The notes beneath the pieces are model-generated. The model saw nothing but the letters and a program-made list of their open reading frames with translations. It had not been told where the DNA came from and ran no database searches. A stretch of 64,000 bases of DNA from Allacma fusca (lineage: Eukaryota; Arthropoda; Collembola; Symphypleona; Sminthuridae), in the NCBI GenBank assembly GCA_947179485.1, contig OX359245.1:71597067-71661066 (forward strand). The letters are read 5' to 3'. How positions within the stretch are numbered: position 1 is the first letter of the stretch; each line of letters starts with the position of its first letter. The translations under genes were made by a program, and so were the position numbers. Shown here one piece after another: positions 36,308-47,901 of this stretch.

Positions 36308-39300
36308 TTAATCCTTATACGAGAAGGACGGAGGCTTTTTGGCAACAAGTCTTTTTGGACGAGATTGTACCTGGGATGGGTCAAACCTCGTTGCTTGTTT
36401 AAATAATTCCTGAGATACTGAAGACGCTGAAAGTCTTCGCTTGTTTCCTGAGGAAACTTTATCAACTGGAAATGCCTCAAGTGAATCTACAAATACCTCC
36501 TCAGATAATTGGACGGGGGCAATTACTGGAGGAGTTGTACGTCCTGGTATATCATATGGGAAATTATCGGGAACACTTTGAGTTCGAATACTTTTGGGCT
36601 TTATAAGTTTCCGTATTTTGGATGCCGGAGGATGGGAGTCCTCTATATTATTAGTTTTTCCCTGAGGGATTGTAACAGCTTCCAAAGAAAAAATTTCAAT
36701 GTTAGTTTTAGTCTTACCCTTAAAAGTCCGAAAATTCGTAGGATTAACTATCTTACTTATAATGGAGTTCTGAATTTGAGAAATATTAATGTGAGAACTT
36801 GAAGTCACTGTAGGAAATACTTTGTGAATGGTCTTTTTACACTTAAGTTTTTGAACTCTTGGTGATTTATCTCTAACAAAAGGAATTTCCTTCTGTAACG
36901 CACTGATACGCGATGATTTCCTTAGCTTCACTGGAGTATCTTGTCGTACTGGTATATAAGGAAGTACTGACTGAGATACCTGTATGTGCACATTTGGGCT
37001 GTGTGTAGTGATGAGTGAGTGAGTGAGTGAGTGAGAGACTGCCTCTGGGACACGCCCTGTTGCCAAAGCATTACTCTCCTCACGCACGTCTGTATGTTCA
37101 GAGATACACGCCGTGTGTGCATGTAACGTGGCAACACGGTGTGGATCGACGACGGGTCGTAGTTTCCTCTCTCGCCTTATACACTTAAAGAATTTATTCT
37201 CCCACTTGGGAAAATAAATGAGTGTCTGTACACTCTCAAACTTTTCTTGATACGCACACAAGATAGCGATTTCTACCTGTTCTTTTCGCTCAATATTTTT
37301 GTTGAAGAGTTTAATTATTCTCGGAATTATCATGTCTTTAAACACAGTATAAAATTCACACAACGTATAATTGAACTGTTCCTGAGGAACCGATTGTGTA
37401 TTACTGATATTATTGAGTTCAGTCCTTACAGGAAGTAAAGTGTCGTCTGTTTCTATTAATAGTGATAGGGAACTTATAATATCCTCATGATTTTGTTCCA
37501 GAATATCATTTTGAATGTCTATAGGAATAGTATTAGTAGTTATTGAGAGGGTTTCACTTCGCCCCTGTAATATGTTAATATGAGGAGAAAATAATAATTC
37601 ATATGATGACTGTGATTTTGCGGAGGGAGTCGTAACGCAACTATGGAAAGATTCTTGAAGTGAATTTGAAATACTCAATCTATCTAAACTAGTTTTATGA
37701 AGATATTCATTGAGATAATTGTTCATGAGATTGTCCTCCTCAAAAATATCAGAGTCACTAAGAACATTCTCAAAACGTGAAGAGTCTGGATTTTGTATTG
37801 CTGTTATATCACTGTCAACAGATTTAATAGACGGTGATTTGGTATTTGGAGAATCAGAGGAATTAGTATTTTGATTTCTATACTCTGTGCCAAAAAATAA
37901 TTCTCCTGGGATAAAAGTTTCAAGTTGTCGGATTTCAGTAGAAATGGGCTGAAAATTTCCGAACATGTCTGTTGTAGCATGGTTATTATTAGTCACTACA
38001 TTCGTAAAGTTTGCCATCTGAAACGTAGGATTGTATTCCATATGTACATGTGAGTCATTATTGGGAATGTCATTGTCAATAATATTATTTTCTCTTTGAG
38101 TATCATTATTTAAAATCACATTTTCCTGAGGGAAATTATTCTCATTATTGACATAGTATTCATTCATAATGTTAGAGTTCGGATTTAGATTCAAAGTTAC
38201 ATTTATTATTGGAGTTATATTATTTATTTCTTCTTGCACTGGTTCAGCAGAACTTATTATTTCTTGCGATGAGACCGTGTCAAGAGGATTAAGAACTCTT
38301 CTGGTTCTTTTTGTAGCAGGTAACAAATTAAATTCAGTAATTGTTCGCTTACTACGTGTATTACGGAACGGGCCTGAATTTATTCTAGGAACCGATTCCG
38401 GTTGATGAGTAGCACTTTGCGCATAAGAGTTACTCTGAAATTCCATCGTTGGAATTATATGTGGAGGAGTTAAATGCTCCTCTGGAATAATACTTAGGTT
38501 ATTCTCCTGAGCAAAATGTCGTTGACTTGGACGACTATTATAATTATTTGAATTATACACAATTCTTGATGAAGAAGGTCGATTTCGACTATTATTTTGA
38601 CTATACGGGTGAGAAGTACTAGGCTCACCATATGTACTCATGTTAGAAGAATAATAGGAAGTTGAATTCATACTTCTGGTACGCATACTGTGTGAACGGG
38701 CCCTTTCATTATCAGTATGGCTGTGATGTGTATAGTTAGTGGGATGCGATGTTGGATTTGGAAAGAAAGAGTTGATCATGCTATTTCCTCTTGTGCCATC
38801 AAAGTAAGTACCACTACTACTATCGGAATTCAATGATTCACTATATGTAAAATTCCTGTTGGAATTATTATAAGTTCTGGGTTGGTAAAACGGAGTTTGA
38901 AACACTGAGCCTTGGCAATTCCACATACTGTCATTTTCACTAAAGTCAATTCCTGAGGGAAAAGTAAAAGGTTCATATGACACGCACCAAGGTTCGGGAC
39001 TTATATAAGGTTTCATATTTTCGACATGAACATGCCGATTTCTTTGTCCTTGAGCTGTAATTAACGGTTTTACTTCGAATGAGGAATTACCCAAGATTTT
39101 CACTATTTCGTACGGAGATGACCATTTTGGCCCCAGTTTTGGTCCGTCTTGGATTTTCAACACAATTAAATCCCCAACTTTATAATTATGGGCGGTTTTA
39201 TTAGCATTGTAAAGTTTATCACGATTTTCTTGTTGAGTCTTAGTAAATTCAACAGCTTTATCCGTAGCCAGCGACAGATCGTGTTGAATTTCCTGTGGAG

Positions 39301-39892
39301 ATTGTGTGTTGTCTGGACATAATACTGGAGTCAATAAGTCAAATCTCGTGATGGGATCTCGACCATGAAATAAATAATATGGAGAGTAATTCGTGCCTTG
39401 ATTTACGTGGAAGTTATGGCTTCGCACTGCTAAGGGTAATAGTGTATCCCATTTTGAAAAGTCTTTTTCTATATATTTCCGCAGGAAACTTTTTAAAGTA
39501 CGATTTTGACGTTCAACTAACCCGTTAGATTGTGGGCTATTTGGCATAACAATTATATGTTTTATTCCGTTAGATTTCAAATAGTCCGTAAAGTCTTTAC
39601 CCGTAAAATGAGTACCACCGTCCGTGATAATTTCACGTGGACAATGATGCACCGACACTATCGCATTATTTAAGAGTCTAACTGAGTCATTAGCTGTTGC
39701 AGTTCGGCTGGGTAAAGCAAAAACATAACGTGTGGTATAGTCAATCATAACAAGTGCATACTTGTTACCTCGGCGTGTCGTATCAAGAGGGCCGATATAG
39801 TCCAAAGCTACTCTGAAAAGTGCTTGGGACGGCGGAGGTAAAGTCTTACGTTGCCCCACCGCTGTCGCATTACGTGGATATGTATTTGACAA
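36308..39892 (-). CDS. pol: Element 2 integrase core with ~870-residue C-terminal extension
   Basis: 1194-codon frame on the minus strand. The first ~320 residues are the integrase core: D in LDYIGP, D in TDGGTHF, E in LVERQNR (35 residues after the second Asp), then a SPY-type GPY/F module. The remainder is hydrophilic, very rich in Asn, Ser and Thr, and has no transmembrane segment. A more ordered, charged stretch occurs around 37150-37400. A (TGAG)n microsatellite (37013-37034) encodes a short THSL repeat. The frame is shifted relative to the upstream RNase H segment, so this is the 3' part of a broken polyprotein; the nominal start codon is not biological. The function of the tail is unknown. 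Confidence 0.85.
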   Translation of the reverse strand: MSNTYPRNATAVGQRKTLPPPSQALFRVALDYIGPLDTTRRGNKYALVMIDYTTRYVFALPSRTATANDSVRLLNNAIVSVHHCPREIITDGGTHFTGKDFTDYLKSNGIKHIIVMPNSPQSNGLVERQNRTLKSFLRKYIEKDFSKWDTLLPLAVRSHNFHVNQGTNYSPYYLFHGRDPITRFDLLTPVLCPDNTQSPQEIQHDLSLATDKAVEFTKTQQENRDKLYNANKTAHNYKVGDLIVLKIQDGPKLGPKWSSPYEIVKILGNSSFEVKPLITAQGQRNRHVHVENMKPYISPEPWCVSYEPFTFPSGIDFSENDSMWNCQGSVFQTPFYQPRTYNNSNRNFTYSESLNSDSSSGTYFDGTRGNSMINSFFPNPTSHPTNYTHHSHTDNERARSHSMRTRSMNSTSYYSSNMSTYGEPSTSHPYSQNNSRNRPSSSRIVYNSNNYNSRPSQRHFAQENNLSIIPEEHLTPPHIIPTMEFQSNSYAQSATHQPESVPRINSGPFRNTRSKRTITEFNLLPATKRTRRVLNPLDTVSSQEIISSAEPVQEEINNITPIINVTLNLNPNSNIMNEYYVNNENNFPQENVILNNDTQRENNIIDNDIPNNDSHVHMEYNPTFQMANFTNVVTNNNHATTDMFGNFQPISTEIRQLETFIPGELFFGTEYRNQNTNSSDSPNTKSPSIKSVDSDITAIQNPDSSRFENVLSDSDIFEEDNLMNNYLNEYLHKTSLDRLSISNSLQESFHSCVTTPSAKSQSSYELLFSPHINILQGRSETLSITTNTIPIDIQNDILEQNHEDIISSLSLLIETDDTLLPVRTELNNISNTQSVPQEQFNYTLCEFYTVFKDMIIPRIIKLFNKNIERKEQVEIAILCAYQEKFESVQTLIYFPKWENKFFKCIRRERKLRPVVDPHRVATLHAHTACISEHTDVREESNALATGRVPEAVSHSLTHSLITTHSPNVHIQVSQSVLPYIPVRQDTPVKLRKSSRISALQKEIPFVRDKSPRVQKLKCKKTIHKVFPTVTSSSHINISQIQNSIISKIVNPTNFRTFKGKTKTNIEIFSLEAVTIPQGKTNNIEDSHPPASKIRKLIKPKSIRTQSVPDNFPYDIPGRTTPPVIAPVQLSEEVFVDSLEAFPVDKVSSGNKRRLSASSVSQELFKQATRFDPSQVQSRPKRLVAKKPPSFSYKD

Positions 39893-40746
39893 AGTTCACA
39901 AGACATTAAAAACTTTTGTACATCACGGAACATGTTCTTCCAATAATAACGCATGTGTAAAACTGAATAAGTCTTATAAATCGAAGCGTGACCTGTTGTA
40001 GGGTCTTCATGTACAAGTTTTAATATTGTCGCACGTATATCTTTAGGAATAACTAATTTCCACGGATTAGGAGTATTACCTTTATCAAGTCTATAAAGCA
40101 ATCCATGTATTAAAGCATAATTAGTTCCAAAAATATGTGGCGGGTCACTGATATGATTACCATTTTTATTTAAAGTCATAATAATGTTCCCTAGGAACTC
40201 ATCTTCATATTGCTTTGGCTTGAATATATGTACATTACCACCAACTGTAGCATTTATGATCATGTCTTCGGCACCTATTTCCTCTTCAGTCGAGTCGACT
40301 AAAGTTGTCCGAAGTCTGCGGATGACGGCTCGAGATAGGCAATCCACATGTGCCATTTTTGAACCTTTGACATGTTCAATGGTATGTGGCTGGACTGCTA
40401 AAATCATAGCCCATCTTGCAATTCTGTTATGGGGATCCTTTATACTCTGAAGGTATTGTAGACTGTGATGGTCCGTGCGTATATGTATATGGCGGCCATA
40501 CACATACTGTCTAAACTTCTCCAGGCCCCAAACAATAGCAAGAGCCTCTCGTTCACGAGCGTCCCACTTCTTCTCAGCCTCTGTGAGGTTCCTAGAAGCA
40601 TAGTGGATGGGATGGAGTTTCTTCCCATCTAAGGACTGGTGTAAGATAGCACCTATAGCAAAAGAGCTTGCATCTGTATATAAATAAAGGTCAGCATCAG
40701 TATTGAAAAACTGCAATACTGGTGCTGTCATTAATGCCTGTTTCAA
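39808..40746 (-). pseudogene. pol: Element 2 RNase H and integrase zinc region (pol fragment)
   Basis: Continues the RT frame after an in-frame TAG. Shows YTDASSFAIGA and RTDHHSL of RNase H, then the integrase zinc motif with H..H and CELCQ at its end. Just after CELC the conserved text moves to the frame of 36308-39892, so a 1-nt indel lies at about 39845-39895. Damaged: it cannot make a full integrase from this copy. Confidence 0.85.
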
Positions 40747-40776
40747 CTGTCTAAAGGCAGTATCGCATTCCTCAGA

Positions 40777-42207
40777 CTATTTAAATGGTACTCCCTTTTT
40801 GCGGAGATCATTTAAAGGTCTTGCGATTGATGCGTAGTCCTTTATGAAATGTCGGTACCATTCCGTTTTTCCCAGGAATCTTCTGAGGGAAGCCAAGTCC
40901 GTGCAGGGTTCCATATTTAGGATGGGTTCCAGTTTAAGGGGGATCGGTGCCTTGCCATCGGCACTGATCCGGAGTCCCAAAAACTCTATCTCCTGGAATC
41001 CGAACTTGCACTTCTTTAGTTTGAACATAAGTCCAAACTGTTGGGCTCGTTGGAGGACTAAAATGAAGCGCCTCACCAGCTCCTCGAAGGTTCCTGCGTA
41101 TACAAGTACATCATCAATGTACACCAGGACTATAGTGTACCGGAGAACTCCTAAGATATCATCCATCATGTTCTGGAATTCTCCTGGAGAATTGATGAAT
41201 CCGAATGGAAGTCGGTTCATGCAGAACTTTCCATCCGGTGTGGTGAAGGCCATCTTCAACCTGGATTTCGCATCTAGCATCCGTTGAAGAAATCCCTGAA
41301 TGGCATCTAAAGAGATGAACCACTTCGCCCCATGTAGTCGGTCGAATTGATCCTGGGGGATGGGAAGAGGATACGTATTCTTCACTACATGTTTGTTAAA
41401 TCGTCTTAAATCCAGGACGTATCTCTTGGTTCCATCAGCCTTCATCACAAGTAGTACTGGGTTATTCCAAGGAGAATCACAAGGTGAGATTATGCCTTGC
41501 TCGATGTGAAGTTGGACCAACTCCCTTAATTCCTGTTGCTCGGTAAAAGATAGTCGATATTGTGGAGTGTAGACGGGTTTGGAATCCCCTGTGTCAATTG
41601 TTACATACTTGTAATTGACACAGCCAAACTCCGTGTCATCCTTAGCGAAACAATTCCTGTAATTGTTTATAATGTCCAATAATTCTTCCTTCTGGTCCTC
41701 CCTTAACGTGGGACGGAAATTGCAATCCTTCGATTGCAATGGGTCAAGAGTCTTCGTAGGTGATTGCCGCGTCGCCGGACAATCACCCGCTCCGACCTCG
41801 ACACCATTGAATTGGTCGAAGGTAGCAACCCGGCGGAGGGTTTGAAGCCTTGTTGGTCTTCTGGATGGATTCCAGACCAACGTGTAGGAATCTCCATCTT
41901 CCATTGGACAGACGATGTCCTCAAAAAGAAGATCCTTCCTCAGAGTCCGATTTGGGGAAATGAGGACATTCCCCGTGAAGCTGTCCGTTGACTTCACATC
42001 CACACGCGTCCGTGACCTCGGTAGAAGTTTATAGGGACGGGTGGTTCGGACCGTATTCATCCTTCGAATCTTGGGATGAGTGGAAGTTGAAGAACTTGAT
42101 GTAGAAATTGTAGAATTATTGGAAGGTAAGTCGGAGTTTCCTGAGGAAATTGTTGAATTGTTGTCATCATTGTTGAGATTGTTGTCAATATTGATTACTG
42201 AAAACAT
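40777..42207 (-). pseudogene. pol: Element 2 reverse transcriptase (pol fragment)
   Basis: RT with the catalytic YIDD box and the family patterns VLDLRRFNK, LPFGFINSPGEFQ and LGKTEWYRHFIKDY. Ends at TAG 40777-40779, where the family has a Trp in F-x-W-S-x-E-C; a G-to-A change of TGG explains it. The nominal ATG at 42207 is internal to the polyprotein. Confidence 0.88.
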
Positions 42208-42387
42208 TGCAGCTGTAAGGGTACCATGATTAACAGTGGCTCGATGCTTACGTAAGAAATCTCCACCAAGTAATAGTAAAGTATTTGACTTGGGGATAAC
42301 TGCAAATTGATGCGAATGTAAAATGCCATTAATGTAATAGTGAATGGTAGCAGTCTTATTGTAGATAATTGTAGAGTTTGAGACAGT

Positions 42388-42830
42388 TTAAGTTATAAAT
42401 TTGTCTTTATGTAGAGTTAGTTTAATCCCTTGAGGATTATTTAGTTGAATATTGTGGACGCATGAAGGAGAGATCGTAGAAATCCCAGCTCCATCATCAC
42501 ATAATGCCTCGACAGTGAAGTTATTTCCAAAAATCTTTAAATGGAAACGGACATCTGTGTCTGAGAATTGTTCTCGTTGAGTTGAAATGAAGTCATTATT
42601 CAGAACAGAGGAAGTGTCTGATATTACCACTGAATCAGGGGTAACTTGAGAAAGAACATCTTCTTGAACCTGAGTCTTCATAACTTTGATTTTATTCATT
42701 CCTTTGGAATGTGGAGTTAAAGTTGGATTAATTGATGTAGAATGTGTAATTTGTGAATTGCCATTTGTAGAAGTATTTACATTTGTTAAACCATCAGTCA
42801 GATTTCCCCGCGGAATCTGACTAATTAGTT
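42388..42830 (-). pseudogene. pol: Element 2 protease segment (pol fragment)
   Basis: The frame is entered by -1 slippage at 42828-42834. It carries an aspartic protease with DDGAG in place of DTGAG/DSGAG at the active site. TAA at 42388-42390 interrupts it; the same frame then continues with LLLGGDFL, the second protease motif, and runs into RT. So one nonsense change separates the protease halves. Confidence 0.8.
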
Positions 42831-42834
42831 TAAA
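42797..42834 (-). promoter_or_regulatory. -1 ribosomal frameshift signal of element 2
   Basis: On the minus strand: heptamer TTTAAAC (42834-42828) in gag phase as T TTA AAC, a 6-nt spacer that includes the gag stop codon, then a hairpin. Arms GTCAGATTCC (42821-42812) and GGAAATCTGAC (42807-42797) form ten pairs with one bulged A and a 4-nt loop. Slipping enters the protease frame exactly. Confidence 0.9.
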
Positions 42835-44444
42835 GTATCTTGATTGTTGATTTGTGGTTGAGTTTGTCCTGAGGGACGTTGGGAATTAGTAGAGTTTGCT
42901 ACTAATTGCATGAAATTGTTCAATAGATTTTCATTGTTGGGACTATTGTTGGATTGCCCATTGTTGCGGTAGTTACTGTTGTAGTAAGTACCATTGTTGT
43001 TGTAATTGTAATTACCATCATTGTCACGGTAATTATGACCACGGGAATTTCCTCGGGAATTTCCTCTAAATCCTGAATTATGGAAATTCCATCCATAATT
43101 GGCATTGTTGTTATGATTATTGTCTCTTCCATTGTTGGAATTTTTGTGATGTCCCCTATTGCCCCTATTGGATTGTTGTCCACGACCAGAATTGTTGCCA
43201 GTATTGTTGTTGTCTTGTTTGTAACGACTATAACATTTTGATGCAATATGCCCCGGTTTGTAACATATTTGGCAACTCTGCGGAGAAGGCTTAAAGTTTT
43301 TAACTTTAGTTGAAGAATTTTCATCTTTTTGGCTTTCAGTAGTTTTTACCAAAAGATCCCCCTTAGGGAGCACAGGTGCAATAGTAGGAGTAATTGCCGA
43401 AGAGGTTGGTGAAGGTTGTGAAATCAAAGTCTTTTCACCTTCAAGAATATTTTCAAGTCGTGCCGAAAAAATCGAAAAATTAGCTTTGTGTGGTTCTTGT
43501 ATGAATCGGCTAATTGAGTACGGCAACTTGCGAATCATTCGGTTAACTTTAGTCTTTATAGTCATTTTACCATCAACTTGTGACAGTAAAGAATTCAATT
43601 CGGAGATGAATTTAGAGACAGGCTTATTAGAGTCAAATTTGTAGAGTTCAAGTTTAGCCTCAGCTCTATCAGCTTTATGTTCGTTTTTGAAATGTTCAAT
43701 AAATTCATGAAAGAATTCATCCAAAATAATGTAAGGTCTTTTTCGAGAATTACGCCATTCCCTTAGGGAAAATTCAACACTTTCAAACCATGAAACTACC
43801 TCGATGGATTTAGAATGTTTAAAGAACTGATGTAATAATGGGATTAGGTAACTAGGCTCTAAACCTAATTCTTGAGCTTTGTTGTTGAATGCATCAGCGT
43901 ATAGTTCCGCATCAGATGATATTTCATAAATAATAATGCGATCTTTAAATACCTTGAATAGTCGCTTTTGTCGTTCCAAATGTGCCAGGGAAGTCTGTTG
44001 ATCTTGGTCCTTGGGTTCATCCTCCTCGTCAGAAGACGAGTCATGTATGCGCCGATATGTTCGGGATGTTGAACATTTGTGACCAGTTTTGAAATTTTTA
44101 AAATCGTCTTCCAAGGCCTGAAACTTCACTTTCCAAGCATCCAAGGTTTCCTTGGTTTCTGGAGGAATTATAGGTTGTTGATTTAGACGGGAATAGTCCA
44201 CAGTAGATGTTCGTGAGAAACCAGGAAAAGCTGCTCCGGATCCGAGTCCTGTGTTCTTAGTGGATGGTTGTTGAGGGGTAAACGTATCATGAATTGTGGC
44301 AAAACTATATGTACCACCAGCTAATTTATAATTGTTAATTTGTTCCTCAATTTCAAGTCTTTTCTTTTCCAAAGTAACTTCACAAGATTGTGTCTGTTGC
44401 ACATCCTGAGGGGAATTATCAGTTTCATGATCTGAGTCACCCAT
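42825..44444 (-). CDS. gag: Gag of element 2
   Basis: 539 codons from the ATG at 44444. A Gln-rich N-terminus is followed by a capsid-like charged region (about residues 150-330) and one CCHC zinc knuckle C-x2-C-x4-H-x4-C (CQICYKPGHIASKC). The tail is extremely rich in Asn, Gly and Arg with RGN and NNN runs and probably binds RNA. The stop codon lies directly after the slippery site. No lesion seen, so Gag could still be made even though pol is broken. Confidence 0.9.
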   Translation of the reverse strand: MGDSDHETDNSPQDVQQTQSCEVTLEKKRLEIEEQINNYKLAGGTYSFATIHDTFTPQQPSTKNTGLGSGAAFPGFSRTSTVDYSRLNQQPIIPPETKETLDAWKVKFQALEDDFKNFKTGHKCSTSRTYRRIHDSSSDEEDEPKDQDQQTSLAHLERQKRLFKVFKDRIIIYEISSDAELYADAFNNKAQELGLEPSYLIPLLHQFFKHSKSIEVVSWFESVEFSLREWRNSRKRPYIILDEFFHEFIEHFKNEHKADRAEAKLELYKFDSNKPVSKFISELNSLLSQVDGKMTIKTKVNRMIRKLPYSISRFIQEPHKANFSIFSARLENILEGEKTLISQPSPTSSAITPTIAPVLPKGDLLVKTTESQKDENSSTKVKNFKPSPQSCQICYKPGHIASKCYSRYKQDNNNTGNNSGRGQQSNRGNRGHHKNSNNGRDNNHNNNANYGWNFHNSGFRGNSRGNSRGHNYRDNDGNYNYNNNGTYYNSNYRNNGQSNNSPNNENLLNNFMQLVANSTNSQRPSGQTQPQINNQDTLN

Positions 44445-45063
44445 GGTTCACAGCAATAGTCACTATAGGAAATTAATGTATTGTAAATGAAAGTTACTGG
44501 AACACTGCCAAATTGAGAATGTCTATCAGTGTGGTAAGTGCACTTTGATCAGCACTAGGGAAAATGAGTATTCTGGATGAGGGAATTTAAGAGTACTGAA
44601 TACGCGTTTGCGCACTAGAGAAAACTCGTGAGATGTCCACGCCAAAGATGAGATTAGGGAAGATGCGGCATGGCAGATCCAAGATGGATGCTCTCACTAT
44701 GTACACTACTGTCTTTGGATATAAATGTTAGATTTCCTATGGAAAAGTATCTGGAAATCACTATAATTGTTGTAAAGTTTACGCAACAATTTAAACACTC
44801 GGAGATCTTCAGAAGCACGCTCCACCAGTGAAAGGTTAGTGTTTTAGGTAACTGTTTATGAGTTTATTTATGTGCAAAACCTTAAACAATAATTATCCTG
44901 AACCTTTGTTGGGATGTAAATTCAGAGATGCGGAGAGCCCTTTCACAAACTCTCCTAAAAAGCACTTAATGAGGGGTACAGTTTAAGTGACACGAGTGTA
45001 TTGAGCGTATAATAATTTGGGGTAAACTGATGTTCAATTAAATAACTATTTTATATTTATTCT
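44445..45063 (-). other. Untranslated leader of element 2
   Basis: About 620 nt between the 5' LTR and the gag ATG. No long frame. The bases directly after the LTR do not begin with TGG, so the primer site is not identified. Confidence 0.5.
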
Positions 45064-45336
45064 TGAAAATATATTTCATGAAGACTTTTCCCTTAGGAAT
45101 ATTACAGGTAAGGATCTGTCTCTAAAATTAACACACTGAAAATATTTCTAACCAGAGAGGCTAGCTCCTATCCCTTGTCCTATTCTATCCAGAATGTCCT
45201 CTCCGCACACACTCATCCTCTCATTTCTTAGCTATTTACATTTTCCATAGTTAAAGATATTCAGATAAGGATGTGGAGAGTTCTTCCTAAGGAAAACTTC
45301 TCTTCTAAATTAGCATGATATTTTAACATCCTTACA
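45064..45336 (-). repeat. 5' LTR of element 2
   Basis: 273 bp, two differences from 33311-33583 (near the inner end and at about 45164). Confidence 0.9.
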
Positions 45337-47080
45337 GTAGCATACCTGCTCCCTTCATATTATAATTATTTATGAAGCCCCTAGCCTAAATTTCCTAGGT
45401 GCCTGTATATTTATTCCCAAAACTTTCTATAACATTTTAATTGCATATAAATCCCATTGAACCTTGCCTATATCCTAGCCTAGATTCTTATTTTTTTTCT
45501 TCCTCCCTCGAATTTTTGCCTATAAAAGTTCCTAGATATAGGCAAGGGGCCCATCTTTGATTTTAACAGTATTTTAAAAATATTGATCTGACTTTATGTA
45601 ACTAGTAAACAGCCCTGCTCCGCAGGGAGATTCGCTTTAAGTCTTAGTTTGCTAAATTAATTGGCTAAAAAGTTAAAACCTGCATGATAATTGCACGATT
45701 TAAACAGTTTAAAATTCAATAAACACGTGAAAAGATCACGGTTGAATGCATTCGGGAACTTCACACGAAGGCCTTGTTTGATCAGTAGAACGAGGCTGGG
45801 AGCTGGTCTCGCATGCATTTTTACAAATCACTAAATTTATCGTTTAAAAACTTCCTTAAAACAATATTTGTTGTAGTTGTTTCATTTCTGTCATAACGTA
45901 TTTTACCTATTGCTATTGCTGACTCCGGACGGCGAATGTAAGTATCGAAGGTAGTAAATAGTTGTACGCAATAGCTGTGCTAGTATTATTTTATTATATT
46001 TAACGTTCGCGGAAATATTACAGTATAGTATAAAAATAAATAATTATATTTCGGACTCCACACAGTTAACTGTATCAGTACCATTCCCGTCACCCTGTAG
46101 TTCCCCCTGATCCTCAGTTTCGTCGGCTATACTTTTTGGGCTCTAGAAAATGCTACACAGCGTTGACCATGTGTAAAAACGGGTTTTGATACTAAATGCC
46201 GACTATAATATAAAACAACCGGGTATTCACCCTCATTTCAAGTTCGTCATTTGGGGAAGAAACAGGGTATCCCCTTTCGCCCTTCCTGTTAAAACCTTAG
46301 CCAATATAATATTTTCTTTGAGCGGATTTCCGCACGATTACTCAAAAACTACTGATCCGATGTCAATGACATTGTTTATGAATATTATTTGTGTCAAAAG
46401 TAAGGCTGAGTTAGTAGTTAGATGAAATCGGCCGGATAGTTTTTGAGAAAAAAATTATTGAAATTTTATACTTCAAGTCAAATGACAGTTATCTCCAAAA
46501 CTACTGAATGTATTTCAATGAAATGTTTTGTGAATATTGCCTATGTAAATAGTAATAGGTTTTGGTTATGTTTTTGAAATCGGCCTTATAGATGTTTCGA
46601 AAAAAAATCCTATAATTTTGAACTTCAAGTCAAATGACAGCTATCTAAAACTACTGAATCGATTTTAACAAACATTTTTGTGAATATTTATGTAAATCGG
46701 AATGGTTATTCCTTATGTGGTTGAAATCGGCCCGATAGTTTTTTGAAAAAAAATCTCAAATTTTGAAAAGCTCAAAATTCATCCTACTTTGACGGCGGTG
46801 GCTGACGCCACCCTAAGCGAAGCCTCAAATTATCGCGTAGCGATGATTTTTACAAATGATTAAACTTGTAGGCTAAAAAATTCCTTAAAACGATATTTGT
46901 TGTAAATTCATTTCCGTCATCAAATATTTTACCTTGATGTTCTGTGCGACAATTTTTACTCATTTTTTCCTTTAAGATGTACCTCTGCGAAGTTCCTCTT
47001 TCGGGGCTTTCTGATATAAAAAATTACATACCAACATTTTACAACAAATCACCAACTACAGATACCGGCAATTGTGAGTA

Positions 47081-47495
47081 AAGCAAAGCAAAGCAACCTT
47101 TATTGTCTTTCAGTACACAGACTATAAGAATCTTACATTCAGTTTTTACATTGCATGTTAATATGGTTTGGGACGCAGCCCGTTAATCTTAACCTAATTT
47201 GCTTAATCTATGGAGGTGAGAGAGCAAGGTAACATAAAAGGAGAATATATCCCACGACGAACTGAGGGTGCACTGTCTAGCTGTAACAGAGGCACCCATA
47301 TCCCGAAGAACGGTAAGTTCACTCACACTGAAGTGAGTGTTTGGGTGCATGCTAACTAGCAGTACATCCCACAGAACCCAACATCTATCTCTCTCTTTCT
47401 CTCACCTCCGCGACTGCAGGGGCACTGGGCTTTGAAGCCATTCCTCAACGATGGTAGTTGAGTACATTTAGTGCTGGACTACTCCTGCAGTCCGA
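47081..47495 (-). mobile_element. Short retroposon (truncated LINE or SINE) with tail
   Basis: Flanked by the 11-bp direct repeat AATTGTGAGTA (47070-47080 and 47496-47506). On the minus strand it ends ACAATAAAGGTTGCTTTGC plus further TTTGC units, which is a 3' tail with a short tandem motif as in many non-LTR retroposons. No coding frame. Class uncertain. Confidence 0.75.
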
Positions 47496-47901
47496 AATTG
47501 TGAGTATTCCCAATGAAAACGTCGGCATAACTAATACGATTGTTTACATGAAAATGCACAATTTCTGCAGTACCTCTACGTGTACCTCTTTCACTATCTA
47601 TAGTTGCTGACTAATTTTCCTGCGTAGCATCTCAAAAGGATTTCGCCAGCATGATCTTTATGGGTAACGTTCAATAAATCTTATTGCCAGTCCTATCTAT
47701 GATTTCCGATTGATTGTGCCGATTCGAATACATTTCCATTCGAATAAAATAAGAAAGGAGCAATTGGCTCTCATTTGATTTTTAGTTTAGATAGGAGCAT
47801 AGGTTCAATGTGATGGGCAGCCTGATTGACTCATTCGTTGTTTATTTTTATTTGCAAATATTGGAAAGGAGCATCACTGCAACGTGATGGATAGTCTGAT
47901 T

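Noticed and set aside
37013..37034. (TGAG)n tract as a regulatory repeat
   Set aside because: A short microsatellite within the integrase extension; no evidence of function.
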